DNA of 50,188 nucleotides from Candidatus Zixiibacteriota bacterium (GTDB lineage Bacteria; Zixibacteria; MSB-5A5; GN15; FEB-12): NCBI GenBank assembly GCA_019038695.1, contig JAHOYZ010000036.1, positions 1 to 50,188 of the forward strand, read 5' to 3'. Shown piece by piece: positions 1 to 8,773 of this stretch (position 1 is its first letter; each line of letters starts with the position of its first letter). The notes under the pieces were generated by a model. It saw only the letters and a program-made list of their open reading frames with translations, ran no database searches and was not told where the DNA came from. The position numbers and the translations under genes were made by a program.

Positions 1-512
1 TCACCATAGAGAATGTTAAAGCCCCGACGGAGAACCAGTTGGGTGACACCGGCAAAGGTTTTAGAATCGCCATGAACACCCTCGACGGTGCCCGCATCGG
101 TGTTGCCGCCCAGTCTACCGGGATTTCGCAGAGAGCCTTGGATGAGTCGATCAAGTATGCTAAAAACCGGGTGGCCTTCGATGCCCCAATTGCCAAACTG
201 CAAGCGATCCGGTGGATGATCGCTGACATGGCCACACGGACGGAAGCAGCCCGACTAATGACCTACAAAGCGGCCAAGCTACAGGATGATGGTCAGCCTT
301 ATTCCATGGAAGCGGCCCAGGCCAAAATGTATTCCTCCGAAGTGGCCAACTTCTGTGTTGATCGAGCCATGCAGATTCATTCCGGTTACGGATACATCGG
401 TGAGTTCTCGGTAATCGAGAAATTGTATCGCGATCAGCGAGTTACCGAAATCTACGAAGGCACCAACGAGGTTCAACGTCTCGTGATCGCGGGTGCCGTC
501 ATCGGTCGATGA
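1..512 (+). CDS. Acyl-CoA dehydrogenase, C-terminal part (5' end outside window)
   Basis: This is the C-terminal part of an FAD-dependent acyl-CoA dehydrogenase, which oxidises acyl-CoA to 2-enoyl-CoA and passes electrons to ETF. The frame is open from base 3, upstream of the first possible start, and the upstream residues fit the family, so the gene is cut by the window edge rather than starting at base 39. Family landmarks are G-KGF near the start, QSTGISQRALDESIKYAKNR, QAIRWMIADMA, MQIHSGYGYIGEFSVIEKLYRD and EIYEGTNEVQRLVI, which is the FAD/C-terminal helical domain. Its stop overlaps the start of the next gene (ATGA), so the two are translationally coupled. The substrate chain length cannot be told from this fragment; the following operon suggests short-chain or branched acyl-CoA. 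Confidence 0.93.
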   Translation, partial: TIENVKAPTENQLGDTGKGFRIAMNTLDGARIGVAAQSTGISQRALDESIKYAKNRVAFDAPIAKLQAIRWMIADMATRTEAARLMTYKAAKLQDDGQPYSMEAAQAKMYSSEVANFCVDRAMQIHSGYGYIGEFSVIEKLYRDQRVTEIYEGTNEVQRLVIAGAVIGR

Positions 513-1345
513 AACTCGGTGAGTTTGAAATTGACTCCTTCGTCGAGCATAAATTTCGGCTCGACGGAGGAAGTATGTTTGGGGTAATTCCCAAACGAAT
601 GTGGAACCGGCTCATTCCGGCTGATGAGAACAATCTTGTTCCGATGGTCACCAATCTGTTTGTTCTTCGGGCGCACGGGAAGGTGATGGTATTCGATATC
701 GGTATCGGAGACACGCTGTCTGACATGGAGAAAAAAATCTACGGTATCGAAGGAAACTCGATGCTCGAATCCGGTCTGCAAGGACTGGGTTTGTCGGTCG
801 AAGATATCGATGTTCTGATTTTGACTCATCTACATACGGATCACGCTGGAGGAGCAGTCAGGAAAGAAGGCGATGCCTTCGTGCCGCGTTTCCCGAATGC
901 GAAGTGTTTTATTAGTCGTCAGGAATGGGCCGATGCGCTCAATCCGAATGAACGCACAGGAGCGGTGTATATCCCGGCGCGTTATCAGGCACTGGAGGAA
1001 GCCGGCCAGGTCGAGTTGATTGATCCCGATGTGGAACTGTTCCCCGGTATTCGGGCAGTACATACAGGCGGACACACGGATGGACATTTCGGGCTACAGA
1101 TCGAGTCACAAGGCAACAAGCTCTGGTACTATGCCGATATTTTCTGCACCTCGGTCCATATGGCGGTACCGTTTGTTCCGGCGACGGACCTGTATCCGTT
1201 GGACACAATGGAAGCAAAGCGGCGAGCATTGCCGGAGATTGTCAACGATAGTGTAATCGTGGCGTTTGACCATGATGTCAACATGCCCTTTGGGCGCGTC
1301 ACGCAGGAGGGAAGAAAGGTGAAGGTAGAAGCGTTTGATGGTTGA
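509..1345 (+). CDS. MBL-fold metallo-hydrolase
   Basis: A 278-residue metallo-beta-lactamase-fold hydrolase. The zinc motif HLHTDHAGG is present, followed by a second histidine in AVHTGGHTDGH, a metal-bridging aspartate in YYADIF, and a last histidine in VAFDHD. This is the pattern of lactonase-like or general MBL hydrolases. There is no signal peptide, so the protein is probably cytoplasmic. The start ATG overlaps the stop of the acyl-CoA dehydrogenase by 4 bases (ATGA), so it belongs to that operon. The substrate is unknown; hydrolysis of a thioester or lactone from acyl-CoA breakdown is a guess from context. Confidence 0.85.
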   Translation: MKLGEFEIDSFVEHKFRLDGGSMFGVIPKRMWNRLIPADENNLVPMVTNLFVLRAHGKVMVFDIGIGDTLSDMEKKIYGIEGNSMLESGLQGLGLSVEDIDVLILTHLHTDHAGGAVRKEGDAFVPRFPNAKCFISRQEWADALNPNERTGAVYIPARYQALEEAGQVELIDPDVELFPGIRAVHTGGHTDGHFGLQIESQGNKLWYYADIFCTSVHMAVPFVPATDLYPLDTMEAKRRALPEIVNDSVIVAFDHDVNMPFGRVTQEGRKVKVEAFDG

Positions 1346-1395
1346 ACACCGACATTGTGCGCCGGACGATTTATATCACCCTTCGACTCCGCTCA

Positions 1396-1520
1396 CAGGC
1401 ACCGCCTGGAGGGGTGACGAGGCAAGGCTTCCTGTCGCCCTCGTCTGGGTGCCCCACAGCTTGCTGTGGGATCCGTCCCTGTGCGAAAATGGCTGGGTGA
1501 CCCACAGCTTGCTGTGGGAT
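1396..1520. repeat. Cluster of intergenic palindromes
   Basis: The 227-base gap between the hydrolase and the carboxylase holds four hairpins. They are CAGGCACCGCCTG (1396-1408), GACGAGG paired with CCTCGTC (1416-1422/1439-1445), and two identical perfect palindromes CCCACAGC-TT-GCTGTGGG (1453-1470 and 1501-1518). The last two sit in a longer direct repeat beginning GGGTG and ending ATC-GTCC. None is followed by a T-run, so they look like REP-like intergenic repeats rather than terminators. They could also shape the operon mRNA. Confidence 0.7.
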
Positions 1521-1572
1521 CTGTCCACGGTGAATGCGACAGAAGAACTAAAGGAAGGTCATACTCGTAGCC

Positions 1573-3123
1573 ATGTCATTTGAAGACAAACTAAACCAAC
1601 TGGAGCAGATGCGAGCCAAGGCCCGTTTGGGTGGTGGCGAGAAACGCATTGAGGCCCAACACAAGAAGGGCAAACTGACCGCTCGCGAGCGAATCGAACT
1701 ACTGGTCGATCCCCGATCGTTCGAGGAGTTCGATATGTTTGTCACCCATCGATCATCGGATTTCGGGCTGGACAAACAGCGTATCCTCGGCGACGGCGTC
1801 GTTACCGGCTGCGGCAAGGTCAACGGACGACTGGTGTATGTTTTCTCCCAGGATTTTACTGTTTTCGGCGGCTCACTTTCGGAGGCTCACGCCGAGAAGA
1901 TCTGCAAAATCATGGATATGGCCATGAAAGTTGGTGCCCCTGTGATCGGCCTCAACGATTCTGGCGGGGCACGTATTCAAGAGGGCGTCGTATCGCTGGG
2001 TGGCTATGCCGACATCTTCCTGCGCAACACCCTTGCCTCGGGCGTAGTGCCGCAACTGTCGGCTGTGCTTGGTCCCTGTGCCGGGGGAGCTGTCTACAGC
2101 CCGGCTATTACCGATTTCGTTTTGATGACCAAGGGAACGTCGTACATGTTCGTGACGGGTCCGAATGTTGTCAAGACGGTTACGCACGAAGTGGTCACAT
2201 CCGAGGAACTCGGCGGTGCCATGACCCATGCCTCTAAATCCGGCGTAGCGCATTTTGCCTGTGAGAATGAGGCGGATGTTATTGCCAAGCTCAAGCGTCT
2301 CCTGGGCTATATGCCCCAGAACAACTGCGAAGAGCCGCCCTGGGAAGAATGCAACGACCCGCTCGACCGCGAAGATGCAGACCTTAATCGCATCGTGCCG
2401 GAGAATCCCAATCAGCCATACGATATCAAAGAAGTCATCGAACATATTATGGACCAGGGATCATTTCTTGAGGTCCATGCCGATTTTGCCGAGAACATTG
2501 TAGTTGGTTTCGCTCGCCTGGGCGGTCGGTCAATCGGCATCATTGCCAATCAACCCGCGGTGTTGGCAGGTGTGCTCGATATCAACTCATCGGCTAAAGG
2601 AGCGCGATTTATTCGATTCTGCGACGCTTTCAATATTCCGATTCTGACTTTCGAAGATGTCCCCGGTTTCCTACCCGGTACCGATCAGGAACATGGCGGT
2701 ATAATCAAGGAAGGTGCCAAGCTGTTGTTTGCCTACTGCGAGGCGACCGTGCCCAAGGTGACGGTGATAACCCGTAAGGCATATGGCGGGGCGTATGATG
2801 TTATGAACAGCAAACACGTTCGTGGTGATATGAACTATGCCTGGCCAACGGCGGAAATTGCAGTGATGGGCTCACAAGGAGCGGTCGAGATTATTTTCAG
2901 GAAGGACATTGCCGAGGCCAAAGATGCCGAGGCGGAACTGAAACGTCTGACCGATGATTACCGCGAGAAATTTGCCAATCCGTTCGCCGCCGCGGCGCGC
3001 GGGTATGTTGATGATGTCATCGAACCAAAGACAACTCGACCGCGACTGATACGGGCGTTCGAAATGCTGGAAACGAAAAAGGACACCAACCCCGCCAAGA
3101 AGCACGGGAATATTCCGCTATAG
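1573..3123 (+). CDS. pccB: Propionyl-CoA carboxylase beta (carboxyltransferase) subunit
   Basis: This 516-residue chain has the normal length and layout of acyl-CoA carboxylase beta subunits: two crotonase-like halves that move the carboxyl group from carboxybiotin to propionyl-CoA, giving methylmalonyl-CoA. Visible landmarks are [72 protein letters not shown] and [13 protein letters not shown]. The biotin carboxylase gene follows after 2 bases, then the carrier, mutase and epimerase, which supports propionyl-CoA as substrate. The sodium-pumping methylmalonyl-CoA decarboxylase alpha chain is a close relative, but its membrane beta subunit is not nearby. An AAGGAAGG tract lies upstream at a rather long distance from the ATG. 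Confidence 0.93.
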   Translation: MSFEDKLNQLEQMRAKARLGGGEKRIEAQHKKGKLTARERIELLVDPRSFEEFDMFVTHRSSDFGLDKQRILGDGVVTGCGKVNGRLVYVFSQDFTVFGGSLSEAHAEKICKIMDMAMKVGAPVIGLNDSGGARIQEGVVSLGGYADIFLRNTLASGVVPQLSAVLGPCAGGAVYSPAITDFVLMTKGTSYMFVTGPNVVKTVTHEVVTSEELGGAMTHASKSGVAHFACENEADVIAKLKRLLGYMPQNNCEEPPWEECNDPLDREDADLNRIVPENPNQPYDIKEVIEHIMDQGSFLEVHADFAENIVVGFARLGGRSIGIIANQPAVLAGVLDINSSAKGARFIRFCDAFNIPILTFEDVPGFLPGTDQEHGGIIKEGAKLLFAYCEATVPKVTVITRKAYGGAYDVMNSKHVRGDMNYAWPTAEIAVMGSQGAVEIIFRKDIAEAKDAEAELKRLTDDYREKFANPFAAAARGYVDDVIEPKTTRPRLIRAFEMLETKKDTNPAKKHGNIPL

Positions 3124-3125
3124 TT

Positions 3126-4649
3126 ATGACCCAAAAGATAAACAAAATCCTCGTCGCCAACAGGGGCGAAATTGCAGTCAGAGTGATGCGCGCTTGCCGT
3201 GACCTCGATATTTCGTCGGTAGCCGTTTTTTCCGATTGCGACCAGACGGCCTACCATGTTCGCATGGCTGATGAGGCATACAATATCGGTCCTGCCCCCT
3301 CGACCGAGAGCTACCTGAATCAGAATAACATCATCGACGTTGCCAAACAATGCGGCGCGGATGCGATTCACCCCGGCTATGGTTTCCTTGCCGAGAATGC
3401 CGAGTTCGCTCAACGGTGTATTGACGAAGGTTTAATATTCATCGGACCGAAACCGGAGACGATCCGCGACCTGGGGGACAAACTGGTGGCCCGTAAGATG
3501 GCCATCAACGCCAACCTGCCCATCACACCCGGAGCACGACTGGAAGGGAAGAAGTCTGCCGAGATAGGCAAGCTTGCCGAAGAGATCGGCTATCCTGTTC
3601 TGGTTAAGGCAGCCGCAGGTGGAGGTGGCAAGGGGATGCGCGTCGTGGAATCACCGGAGTTGCTTGACGAGGCGTTGGAGACTGCGGCGCGTGAGGCCAA
3701 ATCCGCTTTCGGCGACGGTCGAGTATACATGGAAAAATATCTCACCCGTCCTCGTCATATCGAAATCCAGATTCTCTGTGATCAGCACAACAACGCCATT
3801 CATCTTTGTGAACGGGAATGCTCAATACAACGGCGGCACCAGAAAGTAATCGAGGAATCGCCCTCGCCTTTGATGACTCCTGAGCTTCGCGAAAAGATGG
3901 GTTCAGCGGCAGTCAGTATCGCTCTCGAAAGTGGATATGTTGGTGCGGGGACCGTTGAGTTTCTCGTCGACGAGGACATGTCTTTCTATTTTCTGGAAGT
4001 TAACACACGGCTTCAGGTTGAACATCCGGTCACGGAAATGGTTACTGGTCTTGATCTCGTCAAGGAACAGATCGCCGTTGCCGAAGGCAGCAAGCTGCCT
4101 TTCGAGCAGGATGACATTTCATTATCGGGTCATGCCATTGAGTGCCGCATCTATGCAGAGAATCCCGAAGAGGGTTTTATGCCCAGCACCGGCACACTGA
4201 AAAACTACCGTCTCCCTTCAGGGCCGGGAGTGCGGGTAGATTCCGGCGTTGTCATTTTCAACGAAATTCCGATCTACTACGACCCCATGATTGCCAAGAT
4301 GATCGTGTGGGGACGGAATCGCGAGGAGGCTATCGCCCGCACCAAACGCGCTCTGGAGGAATACCGAATATCGGGCGTCAAGACGACTATCGGTTTCCAT
4401 AGAGTAGTGATGGACAATGCGAAGTTTGTTGCCGGGGATATTTCAACGAATTTCCTTCATGAGGAATATCCCGACAACAACTACACACCGCTTGATGACA
4501 ACCTGCGCGAGAAAGCAGCAATTGCGGCTGCATTGGAAACGTATATTAGAGAGCGCAAGATTGCAGTCAGCTCCGGAAGTGAGCGGAGACATTCCAACTG
4601 GAATGCGATTCACCGTCGTAGTCTCAAACATTTCGGAGGGAGTCGATAA
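3126..4649 (+). CDS. pccA: Biotin carboxylase subunit of acyl-CoA (propionyl-CoA) carboxylase
   Basis: A 507-residue ATP-grasp biotin carboxylase that uses ATP and bicarbonate to carboxylate biotin on the carrier protein. It starts with ILVANRGEIAVRVMRA and contains the ATP-binding glycine loop KAAAGGGGKGM, the ECSIQRRHQKVIEE segment and FLEVNTRLQVEHPVTE of the active site. Unlike animal and many proteobacterial alpha chains it ends after the carboxylase domain; the biotin carrier is the next gene, whose ATG overlaps this stop (TAATG). A GGAGGG Shine-Dalgarno for the next gene lies within this gene's end. AccC of fatty acid synthesis is the main alternative, but the operon favours propionyl-CoA carboxylase. 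Confidence 0.92.
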   Translation: MTQKINKILVANRGEIAVRVMRACRDLDISSVAVFSDCDQTAYHVRMADEAYNIGPAPSTESYLNQNNIIDVAKQCGADAIHPGYGFLAENAEFAQRCIDEGLIFIGPKPETIRDLGDKLVARKMAINANLPITPGARLEGKKSAEIGKLAEEIGYPVLVKAAAGGGGKGMRVVESPELLDEALETAAREAKSAFGDGRVYMEKYLTRPRHIEIQILCDQHNNAIHLCERECSIQRRHQKVIEESPSPLMTPELREKMGSAAVSIALESGYVGAGTVEFLVDEDMSFYFLEVNTRLQVEHPVTEMVTGLDLVKEQIAVAEGSKLPFEQDDISLSGHAIECRIYAENPEEGFMPSTGTLKNYRLPSGPGVRVDSGVVIFNEIPIYYDPMIAKMIVWGRNREEAIARTKRALEEYRISGVKTTIGFHRVVMDNAKFVAGDISTNFLHEEYPDNNYTPLDDNLREKAAIAAALETYIRERKIAVSSGSERRHSNWNAIHRRSLKHFGGSR

Positions 4650-5161
4650 TGCGCCGCTATATGGTCAGCGTCGATGGCAAGGATTTCGATATCGAAATCA
4701 AGTATCGCTCCGAAAAATATTATCTCACTTGTAATGGGCGAAAGATCGAAACAGTCACGAATCTATTGGGCGAGAGTCGTGCCTTGTTACTCATAGACGG
4801 CGAATCTCATGAAGTAGATGTTCGATCGAATGGTTACGATACATCCCGTACTGTTTTCATGAAGGGGATGGAAATCCCAGTATCAATCGAAGACTACAAC
4901 TTGGCCCAACTGCGGAAAGCGGCGGGGATGTCATCTGGCGTAACGGTTGCCAAAATCCTCAAAGCGGCTATGCCCGGGCTTGTCCTGGAAGTGAAAGTCC
5001 AATCGGGTGATGAGGTCACAAAAGGGCAGCCGTTGATCGTTCTGGAGGCAATGAAGATGGAGAATATCATCAAAGCTCAAGGGAAGGGCACTGTCAAAGC
5101 CGTTCATGTCGAGAGTGGTGGGGCGGTGGAAAAGGGTGATTCATTGCTGGAGTTTGAATAG
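4649..5161 (+). CDS. Biotin carrier protein of acyl-CoA carboxylase
   Basis: A 170-residue biotin/lipoyl carrier protein. The C-terminal biotinyl domain contains EAMKMEN, with Lys136 the expected biotin attachment site about 35 residues from the end, as is normal. The N-terminal 90 residues form a beta-rich segment (YMVSVDGKDFDIEIKY) resembling the linker region of split acyl-CoA carboxylase alpha chains. It sits between the biotin carboxylase (1-base overlap) and the mutase (GTG start right after the stop). It shuttles carboxybiotin between the two enzymatic subunits encoded upstream. Confidence 0.92.
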   Translation: MRRYMVSVDGKDFDIEIKYRSEKYYLTCNGRKIETVTNLLGESRALLLIDGESHEVDVRSNGYDTSRTVFMKGMEIPVSIEDYNLAQLRKAAGMSSGVTVAKILKAAMPGLVLEVKVQSGDEVTKGQPLIVLEAMKMENIIKAQGKGTVKAVHVESGGAVEKGDSLLEFE

Positions 5162-6739
5162 GTGGCAGAGGAGATCAGGGAAACAACGTCGGGGATTGAA
5201 ATCCCTGTCACCGTCACTGGCGACAACGTCCCGGTCGATAGGGCTGTGCCGTCACACGCCGGGAAATATCCGTACACGCGCGGTGTCTATCCCAGCATGT
5301 ATCGCGGGCGTCTCTGGACGATGCGCCAGTACGCCGGCTTTGGTACCGCCACCGAGACCAATCGTCGTTTCAAGTATCTTCTGGAAAAAGGCCAAACCGG
5401 CCTGTCAGTCGCTTTTGATCTGGCCACCCAGATAGGGTACGATTCGGATCATCCGATGGCGGCGGGCGAAGTAGGCCGCACCGGGGTCGCTATTGACTCA
5501 CTTAAGGATATGGAAACATTGTTTAAGGGCATCCCATTAGACAAGGTCTCCACCTCGATGACGATCAACTCCACCGCCGTTATTCTACTGGCGATGTATA
5601 TCGCTGTTGGTAAAAAACAGGGGGTACCGCCCGACAAGTTGATGGGGACGATCCAAAACGATGTTCTCAAGGAATTCATCGCACGCGGCACTTATATCCT
5701 GCCTCCGGGACCGTCGATGAAAATCGTCACCGACATCTTCGAATACGCCCACAAACATCTACCTCGTTATAATACGATTTCGATTTCAGGTTATCATATC
5801 CGTGAGGCCGGTGCGACGGCAGTACAGGAGATCGCGTTTACATTATCCGACGCCATTGCCTACGTAGAAGCGGCTCTGGCGGCTGGGCTGGATATAGATC
5901 AATTCGCACCTCGCCTGTCTTTTTTCTTCGCGGCTCACAATGATCTGTTTGAGGAAGTAGCCAAGTTCCGAGCGGCGCGTACGATCTGGGCAGAAATTGT
6001 CAAAGAGAAATTCGGAGCCAGGAATGACAAATCGATGCTTCTGCGTTTTCATGCCCAGACTGGCGGTTCAACTTTGACCGCTCAGCAGCCTGAGAACAAC
6101 ATTGTCCGAACTACTGTGCAGGCTTTGGCGGCGGTATTGGGTGGCACACAGTCATTGCATACAAATTCGTTTGACGAAGCACTGGCTTTGCCCACTGAGC
6201 ATTCGGCGGAGATCGCTTTGCGGACTCAGCAGTTGCTTGCATTCGAATCCGGTACAGCCAACACTGTGGACCCTCTGGCCGGATCCTACTATGTGGAATA
6301 TCTTACGACCGAACTCCGACGAAAAACACAGGCGCTAATGACAGAGATTGATCGCCGTGGTGGATCGGTCAGTTGTATCGAGAGCGGATATTTCCGTGAC
6401 GAGATTGCCCGTTCTGCGTATGAACACCAGAAGCGAATTGAGGCCGACAAGGCTGTGGTTGTCGGTGTGAACCGATTTGTCTCCGAGAATGTCGAGATTC
6501 CGAGCATTCTGAAAGTCGATCCGCATCTTGAGCAGGATCAGGTGCGTTCCCTTGGTGAGTTGCGCCAAACACGAGATCAAGAAATGGTACACAACTGTTT
6601 GCAGAAGATTGCTGAAGCCGCCGATAGGGGAGACAACGTCGTTAGTCCGGTCGTCGAGGCAGTTGAGCAATATGCTACTGTTGGAGAAATATCTAATGTC
6701 TTTAGGAAGGTGTGGGGTGAACATGTCGATTGTCGTTAG
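5162..6739 (+). CDS. Methylmalonyl-CoA mutase, large catalytic subunit without B12 domain
   Basis: A 525-residue acyl-CoA mutase catalytic chain that isomerises (R)-methylmalonyl-CoA to succinyl-CoA by an adenosylcobalamin radical mechanism. Family landmarks include [58 protein letters not shown] and the segment [18 protein letters not shown]. It ends with the catalytic barrel and lacks the cobalamin-binding DxHxxG domain of full-length mutases, so a separate small B12-binding subunit is required; none is seen in this window. The start is a GTG directly after the carrier protein's stop. Isobutyryl-CoA or 2-hydroxyisobutyryl-CoA mutase large subunits are alternatives, but the epimerase and carboxylase neighbours favour methylmalonyl-CoA. 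Confidence 0.9.
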   Translation: MAEEIRETTSGIEIPVTVTGDNVPVDRAVPSHAGKYPYTRGVYPSMYRGRLWTMRQYAGFGTATETNRRFKYLLEKGQTGLSVAFDLATQIGYDSDHPMAAGEVGRTGVAIDSLKDMETLFKGIPLDKVSTSMTINSTAVILLAMYIAVGKKQGVPPDKLMGTIQNDVLKEFIARGTYILPPGPSMKIVTDIFEYAHKHLPRYNTISISGYHIREAGATAVQEIAFTLSDAIAYVEAALAAGLDIDQFAPRLSFFFAAHNDLFEEVAKFRAARTIWAEIVKEKFGARNDKSMLLRFHAQTGGSTLTAQQPENNIVRTTVQALAAVLGGTQSLHTNSFDEALALPTEHSAEIALRTQQLLAFESGTANTVDPLAGSYYVEYLTTELRRKTQALMTEIDRRGGSVSCIESGYFRDEIARSAYEHQKRIEADKAVVVGVNRFVSENVEIPSILKVDPHLEQDQVRSLGELRQTRDQEMVHNCLQKIAEAADRGDNVVSPVVEAVEQYATVGEISNVFRKVWGEHVDCR

Positions 6740-7238
6740 GTTATTCCTCATTGTTGGTGTCATTAGTCTGGTCCTGTTGGGCTGTAGTTCGGAAAACGAG
6801 ACCGAAGAGACGGTCTCAGTGGCGGAAAGTACACTATCTCCCCAAGATGCTGAATTGGCGGCGATACTCAATGACGCCCTGGTTCGCCTGTCGTACGAGG
6901 ACAAGAGCGGTCTGTACGAACTGGAGTTCGATTACTTCCTCGACGAATACGACTTCGATCATTATGTCAAGCGTGGCGATATCATGTGGATTCACATGGA
7001 TTCGTTGGATCATCTGGCGGTTCACAGTATCGTGCATTTCGATGATGATTCGGCCCATGCCCAGGTAGAATATGTATTCAATAGCGCCGCCGGGGGGCAG
7101 AGCCGGTTGCCCGACAAGTTTACAATCTACCGAAGCAATGGTCGCTGGGTAAAGCCAGCCATCACCACGCTGCGTCTTCAAGGAGATTACGACCGTACCA
7201 TTCGGGAAGCTGAAGCGGCGGCCAGCGAGGAGAACTGA
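6723..7238 (+). CDS. Predicted lipoprotein of unknown function
   Basis: A 171-residue protein with a clear lipoprotein signal: a short basic start, a hydrophobic stretch and the lipobox VLLGC followed by SSENETEE. I take the ATG at 6723 because it gives this signal peptide directly and has an AGGAAGG tract about 15 bases upstream; the frame stays open further upstream inside the mutase gene. It overlaps the end of the mutase by 17 bases and is 8 bases from the epimerase, so it is part of the operon. The mature part is acidic and aromatic ([22 protein letters not shown]) and I recognise no domain. A membrane-anchored lipoprotein inside a cytoplasmic propionyl-CoA operon is unexpected. Confidence 0.75.
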   Translation: MSIVVRLFLIVGVISLVLLGCSSENETEETVSVAESTLSPQDAELAAILNDALVRLSYEDKSGLYELEFDYFLDEYDFDHYVKRGDIMWIHMDSLDHLAVHSIVHFDDDSAHAQVEYVFNSAAGGQSRLPDKFTIYRSNGRWVKPAITTLRLQGDYDRTIREAEAAASEEN

Positions 7239-7246
7239 GAAATTCC

Positions 7247-7678
7247 GTGTGTTCAAATAGTCTCATTTCTCATGTGGGTATTGCCGTAGCCGACTTCGAG
7301 GAGGCTGTGGAGCGGTATCGAATTCTGACCGGCGACAGGCAGCCACATATTGTGGAGGTGACCGACCAACAGGTCAAGGTGGCTATATTCTCAACGAATG
7401 ACAGTGCGATTGAGAGCATTGAGGGACGTATCGAACTGGTGTCACCGATTTCTGAAAAAAGTCCCGTGGCCAGATTCTTGAAGAAGAAGGGGGAGGGGCT
7501 GCATCATATTTGTATCTTTGTGGACAATCTCGAAGAGAAGCTGACCGAACTCAAGGCTTCCGGTATACGACTCATCGACGAATTCCCGCGAATAGGAGCT
7601 GAAGGAAACCGGATTGCTTTTGTTCATCCCGCCGGTATGAATGGTGTTCTGATCGAGTTGGAGGAACGCCTGCGCTAA
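7247..7678 (+). CDS. mce: Methylmalonyl-CoA epimerase
   Basis: A 143-residue VOC/glyoxalase-fold protein that interconverts the (S) and (R) forms of methylmalonyl-CoA, linking the carboxylase product to the mutase. Metal-ligand motifs are the N-terminal HVGIAV, the central HHICIFV and the C-terminal LIELEE. The usual GEGLHHI and LIDEFPRIGAEGNRIAFVHP segments are present. The start is a GTG; GAGGAGAA lies upstream at the end of the lipoprotein gene. It is the last gene of the forward operon; no clear terminator follows before the convergent BlaI-type gene. Confidence 0.92.
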   Translation: MCSNSLISHVGIAVADFEEAVERYRILTGDRQPHIVEVTDQQVKVAIFSTNDSAIESIEGRIELVSPISEKSPVARFLKKKGEGLHHICIFVDNLEEKLTELKASGIRLIDEFPRIGAEGNRIAFVHPAGMNGVLIELEERLR

Positions 7679-7711
7679 GGCCTTGCCTCACCTGATGCTG
7701 CGCTAACTATC

Positions 7712-8041
7712 CTATGTATCCACGAAATTTCGTTTGAGGCAGGATTGTACTATGTTTGCCTTGGCCCGAAGAAACGCCTCCCGGCTGACGACAGGCTGGT
7801 AAACAAAACTACGCCCTGATCGCCGTCGGGACAAAAGGCTTTTGGTAGTCAGGTTCCCCAGAACCGTCATTACAGTCGTGTAGGCTCGCGGTGTCTTGTT
7901 GCCTAAGAACACCAAAGCCAGCTTGACCGTAATCTCATTCTTGCTCCAGGCGATTTCCATCAGGGCAGCTTCGGTCGGTCCCAGAAAAATAGCCGGACCG
8001 GATGCCTCGGGATCAAAATAGAACGATTTCTTATTGGCCAT
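7712..8041 (-). CDS. BlaI/MecI/CopY-family transcriptional repressor
   Basis: A 109-residue winged-helix repressor. The arrangement GPTEAALMEIAWSKNEITVKLALVFLG, then AYTTVMTVLGNLTTKSLLSRRRSGRSFVYQP, is typical: a helix-turn-helix with the recognition helix at YTTVMTVL and a basic wing. The C-terminal dimerisation part is short. Family members repress beta-lactamase or copper genes and are usually released by cleavage by a membrane M56 (BlaR1) protease. No such protease is present in this window; the partner here is a tiny membrane protein whose 3' end overlaps this start by 11 bases. Confidence 0.82.
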   Translation of the reverse strand: MANKKSFYFDPEASGPAIFLGPTEAALMEIAWSKNEITVKLALVFLGNKTPRAYTTVMTVLGNLTTKSLLSRRRSGRSFVYQPVVSREAFLRAKANIVQSCLKRNFVDT

Positions 8042-8195
8042 GTTTGTCGCGGCTTCGGTGCTTCAGGACGATCGAAATCCCCAGCGCCATAAGCGCCAGT
8101 GGCCAAAAATATTCCCATAAGTCGCCAGGGAGATATCCCATCCGATCCAGAAGCATAAGCAGGCCAAACAAAACCATCAACGCACCGAAAAACAT
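8031..8195 (-). CDS. Small two-helix membrane protein (DUF5668/LiaF-TM-like)
   Basis: A 54-residue reading frame beginning MFFGALMVLFGLLMLLDRMG, then LPGDLWEYFWPLALMALGISIVL and a basic tail. Two hydrophobic helices separated by the phrase 'W-YFWPLAL' and a charged end are the pattern of the DUF5668/LiaI-LiaF transmembrane module. Two in-frame ATGs exist (8201 and 8195). The GGAGG directly abuts the first but lies 6 bases from the second, so I choose 8195. Its stop overlaps the start of the BlaI-type repressor by 11 bases, so the two are almost certainly co-translated. The function is unknown; a membrane-stress sensor feeding the repressor is a guess. Confidence 0.7.
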   Translation of the reverse strand: MFFGALMVLFGLLMLLDRMGYLPGDLWEYFWPLALMALGISIVLKHRSRDKHGQ

Positions 8196-8299
8196 AAACA
8201 TCCTCCATCAGTTGTGTTTGAGAAGATAGTCATCGACGAGCGTGTGAGAAAGCTTGAAAAACGGTTGTTACCGGCTGCTTCTGAAATCTGGGCGAAGTC

Positions 8300-8773
8300 T
8301 TAACGCCTAGTCGCAGACGCCAGCCGATCCACTATGATTGTAGCGATCTCCTCCAGCATCTTGCGGTCGTCATCGGTGAAGTTGGCCGGGCGATTGGAAT
8401 CAATATCAATTTCCCCGATACACTCATCTTCCTCCAAAAGAGGTACAACAATCTCGGATCTCGTTGTCAGCGAGCAGGCGAGGAAGCGCGGGTCGGCATT
8501 AACATCATCAACGATGACACTTCTTTTCTGTGAGGCTGCTGCGCCGCAAATACCGGAGTTGAGTTCAATGTGGGTATGGGGCGTTTCCGGACCGACGTAA
8601 GGACCTATCTCCAGGGTACTGCCCCGTAACATATAGAAGCCGGTCCAGTTGAAATCTTCGGAGAAATTGTCGATTAGTTCTGCCGCTGTGCGAAGGATAT
8701 CGGTTTCGTTATCCTTGGTGGCGATCTGATCCCTTATTGTCTGGATCAATTTAGGACGTCGGTCGCTTGTCAC
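8300..8773 (-). CDS. GAF-domain protein, free methionine-(R)-sulfoxide reductase-like
   Basis: A 157-residue single GAF domain. The segment GICGAAA, the motif FLACS and SEIVVPL, then GEIDIDSNRPANF, match the free methionine-(R)-sulfoxide reductase (fRMsr) branch. The catalytic-site cysteines in G-CG and AC- and the acidic substrate contacts are retained. That enzyme reduces free Met-R-sulfoxide, using thioredoxin to regenerate its cysteines. I place the start at the GTG at 8773 because AGGGAG precedes it by 5 bases and it overlaps the upstream UroD-family stop in a GTGA junction. The longer open frame to 8830 lies inside the neighbour and shows no family match. A plain GAF sensor is the alternative. 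Confidence 0.8.
   Translation of the reverse strand: MTSDRRPKLIQTIRDQIATKDNETDILRTAAELIDNFSEDFNWTGFYMLRGSTLEIGPYVGPETPHTHIELNSGICGAAASQKRSVIVDDVNADPRFLACSLTTRSEIVVPLLEEDECIGEIDIDSNRPANFTDDDRKMLEEIATIIVDRLASATRR

Noticed and set aside
1873-2445. Reverse frame of 190 codons
   Set aside because: Shadow of the propionyl-CoA carboxylase beta gene.
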